In this document: in pieces, positions 58,637 through 64,000 of the stretch
How the letters are laid out: the number at the start of each line of letters is the position of its first letter
How positions within the stretch are numbered: position 1 is the first letter of the stretch
Source of the DNA: Chromatiaceae bacterium
GTDB lineage: Bacteria; Pseudomonadota; Gammaproteobacteria; Chromatiales; Chromatiaceae
Assembly: GCA_024235415.1 (NCBI GenBank)
Contig: JACKML010000004.1
Span: 333,299 to 397,298 of the forward strand
DNA length: 64,000 nucleotides
Direction of reading: 5' to 3'
Translations under genes and position numbers: made by a program
Notes under the pieces: generated by a model
Seen by the model: only the letters and a program-made list of their open reading frames with translations
Told to the model about the DNA's origin: nothing
The model's database searches: none

Positions 58637-60138
58637 TCGACTTCTCCCCTGGTGGGCTGATCGAGAAAATCGCTGAGCGCCCGCCGCGCGCGCTGACCGA
58701 GAGCCTCAAGATAGGCATCGGTGTCGAAACGATCCACGGGCACCAGTCGGAAGCGCGTCTGTGCGTCGATCCCCTCTCCCACCAGCTGACGCAGCGAGAA
58801 CGCATTCAGGCGGAACCGACTGATCTCGCCACCGCGAGCCGGCGACGCCAGCAGCGTCAGGTGGTAGGGCACGTGCTCCTTCTTTGACACCGGCAACTCA
58901 CCGAGGATGCCTGGCCCACCGGGCAGGCGGACGGTCATCGTGCGCCAACCGATCAGCACCTCGATACGGCCATCCCAGTCCGGCGGCAGCGGTCGCGACC
59001 AGTCGTGGTAATAACCACGGCGCAAGCGCAGCGTGTAGTGGTCGTCTTTGGGCAGGCGTATCACCGAGAAGCGTGCGGCGTAACGGGTCCGGCGCACATT
59101 GTCGTCATGCAGCTTCACGCCCTCGCCACCCAGCAGGAAATAGAAACCGCTGGTGTCATTCAGATCGAGGCTGAGCTCTGCCAGGAAAGGTGCAGAATCA
59201 TTGAGTGGCGTGGTGTCGACGAAAGGCGTTCTGGTGGTGAACCCGGCCCGGCCCCATCCATGCTTGGCCGGCACATCGACCCGCATGGCACCGGCTGTGA
59301 GCTGAGCGAATCCCTGCAGATCATCGGACCCCTCTTCGATGAACAGCCAGTCACCCAAGGCATCGGCGGCCAGTCGATCGGCCACCGGGAACATCGCGTC
59401 CGCCGCCGGTCGCGCGGGCTCGTTCGGGTCGGGCTGCCGGGTCGAGACGATGCGTTTGAGCCCCATCCTTGCCGCACGACCGTCGGTGGTGGTCCTGGTG
59501 TAGACGAACAGGTGAAAGCCGGAATGCGCCTGGGCCAATGACCAGGGTCCATCCAGCGACGGCAGATCATCCGCGCTGACACTCAGATGGCCGGGAGTGA
59601 TCGTGATGCGGACCCGTGACGGCGCGGTATTCGCCGTGCGTCCCTGCGGATGGTCGACGGGCGGCTTGTTGCCCGGCGCCGGGGTCTCATACCAGCCGTA
59701 GACGCTGCCAGCGCCCTCATCATCGGGCTGCCAGTAGAACACCATGCCGGGCTGACCCAGGCTCCACTCGCCCATCGATCGCGTCAGATGCAGTGAGAAA
59801 CGATCCGTGTGACCGGGATCAAACTCGAAGGTCAGGGTGCTCGCGGCGGCCGGACCAAATTCATCCAGCCAGACTGCCGGCGCCTTGGTACCGATACCGA
59901 TCTCGGTCTTCTTGCGTTCGGCCGGGATCTCGATCAACAGGCCATCGGCATCCGGGGCCTTGAGGTTGGACAGCTTGCCCAGCAGCGAGGCGTCGTGCTT
60001 GTAGAACCAGTTAAAGGTGTCCGGCTTGCGATCGAAGATCACGTCGTCGGCAGACGCATCGACCCGTGCGGATGTTGCGACGGAGAACAGCAGGGCAAAA
60101 AGGAAAAGGCCTGAAACAGAACTACGCACACGCGGCAT
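58633..60138 (-). CDS. exported beta-rich protein of unknown function
   Basis: About 501 residues from ATG 60138 (an extra ATG at 60174 is possible). Signal to about residue 31. Two similar beta-rich halves, each with phrases of a LamG-like or concanavalin-like sandwich (TLTFEFDPGHTDRFSLHL; FLAELSLDLNDTSGFYFLLGG), suggest an internal duplication. No catalytic motif seen. Together with the 477-residue protein it lies downstream of the exosortase region and upstream of the cytochrome operon, all on the minus strand. Confidence 0.7.
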   Translation of the reverse strand: MPRVRSSVSGLFLFALLFSVATSARVDASADDVIFDRKPDTFNWFYKHDASLLGKLSNLKAPDADGLLIEIPAERKKTEIGIGTKAPAVWLDEFGPAAASTLTFEFDPGHTDRFSLHLTRSMGEWSLGQPGMVFYWQPDDEGAGSVYGWYETPAPGNKPPVDHPQGRTANTAPSRVRITITPGHLSVSADDLPSLDGPWSLAQAHSGFHLFVYTRTTTDGRAARMGLKRIVSTRQPDPNEPARPAADAMFPVADRLAADALGDWLFIEEGSDDLQGFAQLTAGAMRVDVPAKHGWGRAGFTTRTPFVDTTPLNDSAPFLAELSLDLNDTSGFYFLLGGEGVKLHDDNVRRTRYAARFSVIRLPKDDHYTLRLRRGYYHDWSRPLPPDWDGRIEVLIGWRTMTVRLPGGPGILGELPVSKKEHVPYHLTLLASPARGGEISRFRLNAFSLRQLVGEGIDAQTRFRLVPVDRFDTDAYLEALGQRARRALSDFLDQPTRGEVE

Positions 60139-60263
60139 GATGACTTCACCGGGTATCGACAATCTGCGCTTCATAGTAAGCCGATGAAACGACAGCGCAT
60201 TGCGTTATGTCAGCAACACCCTTGGCTAAGAAGAAAAATCGTCATGGCCAGGCTGCAAGGCGT

Positions 60264-60722
60264 TCAACGCGGCGGCAAGGATCGACTTCCGCGACCTGCA
60301 CTGCTGCGTCTTCCGGACTTCTTTCGCCGCCACAGACCGAACGCAAGGAACCAGCCTCCGATCAGTACGACCAGGTGCTCGATGTTGGGGCGTGCCTGAA
60401 TGGATGGCGAGTTGATTACGGGCCATATCGGAAAGTAGCGTATCTGCAATGCATGGTCTTGCCGCAGTGCCGGCACCTTGGAGAACGACCCGAGCATATT
60501 GGTGGTGCCGTCGACGACACGACCATCGCGGGTCGAGAAGCGGTAGTTGATCGAATAGTTGAAGCGGTTGCGCAGGGGCTCGTTGCGTTCATAGTTGAGC
60601 CTGCGCGTGTCCGTCACCCTGCCGGTGGTCTCGGTGCCGAACAGCCCGAGCACCGGCGTGACCGTGCCCCATGCCATCAGCAACAGGCCCAAAGGGGTGA
60701 GGAGAATCCTCGGCCAGTTCAT
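60264..60722 (-). CDS. DUF3592-like small membrane protein
   Basis: 152 residues with an N-terminal membrane segment (about 6-27), a 75-residue middle domain (TGRVTDTRRLNYERNEPLRN; YSINYRFSTRDGRVVDGT) and a second segment near 115-130, followed by a very basic tail (RRKKSGRRSSAGR). The middle resembles DUF3592 domains. Function unknown. It begins 72 bases after the exosortase-fusion gene on the same strand and may be co-transcribed. Confidence 0.65.
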   Translation of the reverse strand: MNWPRILLTPLGLLLMAWGTVTPVLGLFGTETTGRVTDTRRLNYERNEPLRNRFNYSINYRFSTRDGRVVDGTTNMLGSFSKVPALRQDHALQIRYFPIWPVINSPSIQARPNIEHLVVLIGGWFLAFGLWRRKKSGRRSSAGRGSRSLPPR

Positions 60723-60794
60723 TGCTTCACTCCGTCAACCCCTGTCATGGCGACGCATACGGGGCCGTGCATGATACACGCGCTGCGCGGAGAC

Positions 60795-63146
60795 TTACCT
60801 CGCGGCGACGGGGGCGACCTTGCCCGGCATGCCGTACCGCAGGTCCTGCCGAACGGGTTCGCCCTGTGCCAACCACCGCAGTTCGGCCGTGAGCTGTCCA
60901 AGCATCTGCGCCAGAAGCGGTTGTGCCGGCAGATCACCCTGCAACCTGAAGCCGATCAGGCCACTGCGCTGAGCCGACCCCGTGAGCCGCCGCCAGCCAG
61001 CGGTCAGGCGGTAGACCAGCGGTGAATCGGTAACGGTATCGCCGACGTAGTAGACATACAGTGCGTGGCGGGCGTCATCTGAACCCTTGCGCCGCCATGT
61101 CTTGTGTACGAATCGAAAGCACTCCTGCGGCAGGCACTCACGATAGCGGGCGCTGGACGCGTGTCGCCATTCACCGTTGCCGTCAGGATCGAGGAGGGAT
61201 TCATCCACGCGGCCGCGATCACCTTCAGCCTCGACCAGGACGATGTCCATGTTGTGGTCGTGCGGAATCACCAGCGTTCGGTTCAGCTGCGTCTGCCGCT
61301 CATCCAGCCAGGTACTCCGCGGGTGAAGCTGCGATAGCGCCTGCAGCACATTGTCGGTCGCGCTGCTGGCGCGGGCGGACAGGCCCTGTACCGGGACAAT
61401 AACCAGCAAGACCATCAGGCCGGCCAGTGACGGCGCGAAGCGCGCAATACGTCCGTCGGCGGCAGTTGACTGCAGCGGACCCTCCGCCGGCTGGGTCCGG
61501 TTGTCTTGCGGCGCCAGCCGCACTGTCACGAAGAACAGCAATCCGATGCCCGCGAACAGCGCCAGCCATTGCAGGTCCAGGTGCGCCGACATATCCATCT
61601 GCGAACCCCGCAGATAATCGATGCCGACAATCATCCACACACGCAGCGCATTGGTAAGGACACCGATGACGCCCCCCAGCGCGGCCATCAACAGGATCCT
61701 GCCGAACGAGCGGAACATCAGAACGCCGAAACTGTAGGCCAGGAATCCGCCGAGAGTGACGAAGGTCAGCCCCGAGCAGGCGTCGACCACGACGTAGCGA
61801 TGCTCACCGATGTAGACCATGAAACCGTCAATACGGTGCGGCAGATCCAGTGCCAGCGCGAACCATTCGATCCACTTCACCGTCAGTTCCCGCAGTACCG
61901 GCTGCAGTATGTCGCCACTGGGAATAAGCATGAACAGCATTGCCATCACCGGCAGAAGCCGTCGGTAGGTAGTCCATCCGAGCGCACTGAGTGCAATACC
62001 CTGCAGCACGAGAACCAGCGCCAGATGCTGCCCGACGCGGATGTCGACGACAAAGGCAACACCCCAGCAAACCACTGCAACCGCGATCACCAGCAGGCCG
62101 GTTCCATCAGGACGCGGTGTCATCGCCGAAATCCAGTCGCGGTGATACCAGACGACCGCATACGCGAACATGGGTATCACCAGCCAGGCGTACTGGTAGG
62201 CCTCGGAATTGGACCAGATCCCGGCGAGGTCGAGCATGGTGGGCCAGAGCGCGAGCATCGCAAGCACCAGGCCGATAAGCGACTGCCACAGGGCCTGTTT
62301 CCACGCATCGCTGAGGCGAAGGGCGGGCACGGGCCGCGCCTCACACGCGTCGTCGCGTGCGGGGTAAGACATGCCACGGCGGTACTCGAACGGTTGCAGC
62401 AGCACCGGTGCAAGCGCCGTATCCAGCGGTCGATGGAAATACTGCAGGCCGAAATGGGGTACCCGCACATCGGCGGGATCTTTATAGGTACCGAACAGCC
62501 GATCCCACACCGTCAGCACCCCGCCGTAGTTGCTGTCGGTCTGAGGCTGCAGGTCCGAGTGATGGATGGCGTGTACCGCGGGCGTGACGAGCCAAAGCCG
62601 CAATATTCGATCGACATTTGCCGGCAACACGATGTTGGCATGCGTGAACAGCGCGGACAGGGTCGCCAAGGTAACGTAGAACGCCAGTGCCTGTGCCGAG
62701 AAACCAAGCGCGAACACCAGCAGCAAGGTGGTGCAGACGGCGAACATAGCCTCCAGAGGGTGGTGCCTTTCGGCGGTCGTGATATCCAGGCCCGTATCAC
62801 TGTGGTGCACCAGATGGACCCGCCACAGCAAGGGGACTTCGTGATAGATGCGGTGTTCCCAGTAACGCCAGGCATCGAGCAGCAGAAACACCAGCAGTGC
62901 CTCCAGCAGCGGCGGCAGCTGCCGCTGCGCGATCCAGCCGTTGCGGATGCCCGCGGCCGCCTGCTCCGCACTGAACGGAAAAACGGCCGTAACCAGAATA
63001 CCGCCAAGCAGCATCAGACCGATGTTGGTCAGCCAGCGGTGCTCGATCCGGTTGGCAGCCCGGCGCCACGGCGACACCCACTCCAGCAGGAGCAGCACAG
63101 CCACCACGCCTGCCACCGCGGCAGTACTCAGGCTATAGGATTCCAT
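60795..63146 (-). CDS. fusion: fatty-acid-hydroxylase-like + exosortase + EpsI-like
   Basis: 783 residues in three parts. Residues 1-275: sterol desaturase/fatty acid hydroxylase superfamily with His boxes HRIYH (98-102), HLVHH (111-115), RHH (127-129) and HAIHH (192-196). Residues 285-545: exosortase with eight or so membrane segments, catalytic Cys in VVDACSGL (Cys457), Arg in NALRVWM (Arg502) and His in AHLDLQW (His522). Residues 565-783: EpsI/DUF3485-like periplasmic domain (ARYRECLPQECFRFVHKTW). Exosortases cut and process proteins with C-terminal sorting tails. The gene directly upstream encodes such a protein. The fusion of a lipid-hydroxylase-like domain to an exosortase is unusual. 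Confidence 0.88.
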   Translation of the reverse strand: MESYSLSTAAVAGVVAVLLLLEWVSPWRRAANRIEHRWLTNIGLMLLGGILVTAVFPFSAEQAAAGIRNGWIAQRQLPPLLEALLVFLLLDAWRYWEHRIYHEVPLLWRVHLVHHSDTGLDITTAERHHPLEAMFAVCTTLLLVFALGFSAQALAFYVTLATLSALFTHANIVLPANVDRILRLWLVTPAVHAIHHSDLQPQTDSNYGGVLTVWDRLFGTYKDPADVRVPHFGLQYFHRPLDTALAPVLLQPFEYRRGMSYPARDDACEARPVPALRLSDAWKQALWQSLIGLVLAMLALWPTMLDLAGIWSNSEAYQYAWLVIPMFAYAVVWYHRDWISAMTPRPDGTGLLVIAVAVVCWGVAFVVDIRVGQHLALVLVLQGIALSALGWTTYRRLLPVMAMLFMLIPSGDILQPVLRELTVKWIEWFALALDLPHRIDGFMVYIGEHRYVVVDACSGLTFVTLGGFLAYSFGVLMFRSFGRILLMAALGGVIGVLTNALRVWMIVGIDYLRGSQMDMSAHLDLQWLALFAGIGLLFFVTVRLAPQDNRTQPAEGPLQSTAADGRIARFAPSLAGLMVLLVIVPVQGLSARASSATDNVLQALSQLHPRSTWLDERQTQLNRTLVIPHDHNMDIVLVEAEGDRGRVDESLLDPDGNGEWRHASSARYRECLPQECFRFVHKTWRRKGSDDARHALYVYYVGDTVTDSPLVYRLTAGWRRLTGSAQRSGLIGFRLQGDLPAQPLLAQMLGQLTAELRWLAQGEPVRQDLRYGMPGKVAPVAAR

Positions 63147-63191
63147 TGCGGATGCAGACGCGTGCGCCGCCGGACGGCCGGCAGTCGCGCA

Positions 63192-63434
63192 CTACTTCTT
63201 TTTGCGTTTGACCAGCTGGATACCGGCGATCAGGGTCAGGGCCGCGATCGCCGCGACACCACCGATCCCGACCGGCAGGGCGCCACCCAGGGACGCGGGC
63301 AACACGCTCCCCACGGCCGTGCCCAAGGCGCCGCCCAGGTCGACCGCCAGCGGGGAACCGACGGGCTGCGATGCCATCGCCGGCGCGGCCACACACACAA
63401 GTAACGTCGTCACAGCCAGATATTTCATGGTCAT
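63192..63434 (-). CDS. small secreted protein with sortase-type C-terminal tail
   Basis: 80 residues from ATG 63434 (GGGAG upstream; ATG 63428 is the alternative). Signal peptide to about residue 21 (APAMA-SQP). The mature part is only about 58 residues, very rich in Gly, Ala, Val and Leu, with a repeat-like LPASLGGALPVGIGG. The C-terminus has the three parts of a sorting signal: motif LPVGIGG (53-59), hydrophobic segment (60-74) and basic end KRKKK. It lies 45 bases upstream of the exosortase-fusion gene, so is the likely dedicated substrate. It does not match the PEP-CTERM motif. Confidence 0.75.
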   Translation of the reverse strand: MTMKYLAVTTLLVCVAAPAMASQPVGSPLAVDLGGALGTAVGSVLPASLGGALPVGIGGVAAIAALTLIAGIQLVKRKKK

Positions 63435-63726
63435 TCGCGATTCTCCCGCGGGTGGTTGCCGGCGCCCCAATCGTCGGGACATGGCGTTTGACAAGACAAT
63501 CAAGCAATATCGGGGCCGCCAATGAAAACATGATAAATAACCACAGGTTACGCCGTCGTCACGCGACCAGCGCACCATTCCATGTAAAGAAAGCCGACAT
63601 CAGAAAACGGGGCACAGGACGAAACAAGCCCCCATGAAAAGGGCAACCATGGATTCAACCCTTCAGGCGAGAATGGGGGGATTGCCGAGGCAGGCGCGGC
63701 GCAACAACCGGATTCAACCACCACAC

Positions 63727-64000
63727 ATGGCACTGAGCTCAACAATCTTTCGATGTGCGCTGCAGGTATCCGACCTGGACCGCGGCCACTACCAGACCCA
63801 CAACCTGACGCTCGCCCGCCATCCATCCGAGACGGATGAGCGCATGATGGTGCGCCTGCTCGCTTTCGCACTCAACGCGGACGAACATCTCGGGTTCACC
63901 CGAGGACTCAGCCAGGACGACGAACCCGACCTGTGGCAACACGCGCTCAGCGGCGGCATCACGTGCTGGATTGAGGTCGGACAACCCGACGAGAAGCGGA
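63727..64000 (+). CDS. yaeQ: YaeQ family protein (partial, runs off the window)
   Basis: 91 codons of the N-terminal part from ATG 63727. MALSSTIFRCALQVSDLDRG aligns with YaeQ starts, and LTLARHPSETDERMMVRLL and LGFTRGLSQDDEPDLW are strong family signatures. YaeQ is a compact, restriction-endonuclease-like fold protein; in E. coli it was linked to suppression of RfaH loss, but its activity is unproved. The gene is divergent from the sorting-tail gene; the 292-base gap (63435-63726) shows AT-richer sequence and no clear gene. Confidence 0.93.
   Translation, partial: MALSSTIFRCALQVSDLDRGHYQTHNLTLARHPSETDERMMVRLLAFALNADEHLGFTRGLSQDDEPDLWQHALSGGITCWIEVGQPDEKR

Noticed and set aside
61506..63404. 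632-residue plus-strand frame opposite the exosortase fusion
   Set aside because: Gln/His/Arg-rich shadow; the opposite frame contains exosortase and hydroxylase catalytic motifs.
1..64000. tRNA, rRNA, insertion sequences or prophage genes
   Set aside because: None seen on reading; no transposase or integrase motifs among the ORFs and no tRNA cloverleaf was noticed, though a computed scan was not possible.

Overview
The window is high-GC, densely coded gammaproteobacterial chromosome. Evidence for this is the miaB-phoH(ybeZ)-ybeY-corC(ybeX)-lnt order, a yaeQ gene at the right edge, LbtU-type porin/imelysin iron genes and an Hyb-type hydrogenase cluster. The hydrogenases and many c-type cytochromes suggest a respiratory, probably facultatively H2-oxidising bacterium. 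The species cannot be named from the sequence. Most ORFs antisense to the listed genes are high-GC shadows and were left out.

Layout. (1) 1-8.2 kb: a DctB-like sensor kinase, ridA, a small lipoprotein, and the housekeeping run lnt/corC/ybeY/phoH/miaB, then a small metal-binding-like protein. (2) 8.3-10 kb: an orphan membrane sensor kinase. (3) 10-30.3 kb: a large minus-strand [NiFe]-hydrogenase region. It has a sensory operon hupT-hupU-hupV (histidine kinase plus regulatory hydrogenase); an operon of a mini-HupE-like protein, hupK, hypA and hupR; and a structural/maturation operon hybOABCD-hupF-hybE-hypBCDE-hypX. Good sigma-54 (-24/-12) promoter matches precede the second and third operons, which fits control by the NtrC-type regulator HupR. 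A methyltransferase, a TfoX-like gene and REP-like palindromes sit between them on the other strand. No hypF is present. The HybO small subunit has Pro in place of one proximal-cluster Cys.

(4) 30.5-37 kb: a 1248-residue lipoprotein of unknown function, a MarR/cytochrome P460 divergent pair, and a hydrolase-like/thioredoxin fusion. (5) 37-40.8 kb: a peroxide-defence group of catalase (with an OxyR-like site), rubrerythrin and a rubredoxin-rubredoxin reductase fusion. (6) 40.8-48.3 kb: an iron locus reading hemP, LbtU-like porin, imelysin, di-haem peroxidase, di-haem DUF1111 oxidoreductase, imelysin-like protein, DUF1513 Tat protein. (7) 48.4-60.1 kb: four large di-haem cytochromes, a lipoprotein and two exported proteins of unknown function. 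(8) 60.3-63.4 kb: a membrane protein, a three-part protein (fatty-acid-hydroxylase-like + exosortase + EpsI-like), and directly upstream an 80-residue secreted protein with a sortase-type C-terminal tail. I think this pair is a self-contained exosortase/substrate system and the most novel item here. (9) The window ends inside yaeQ.
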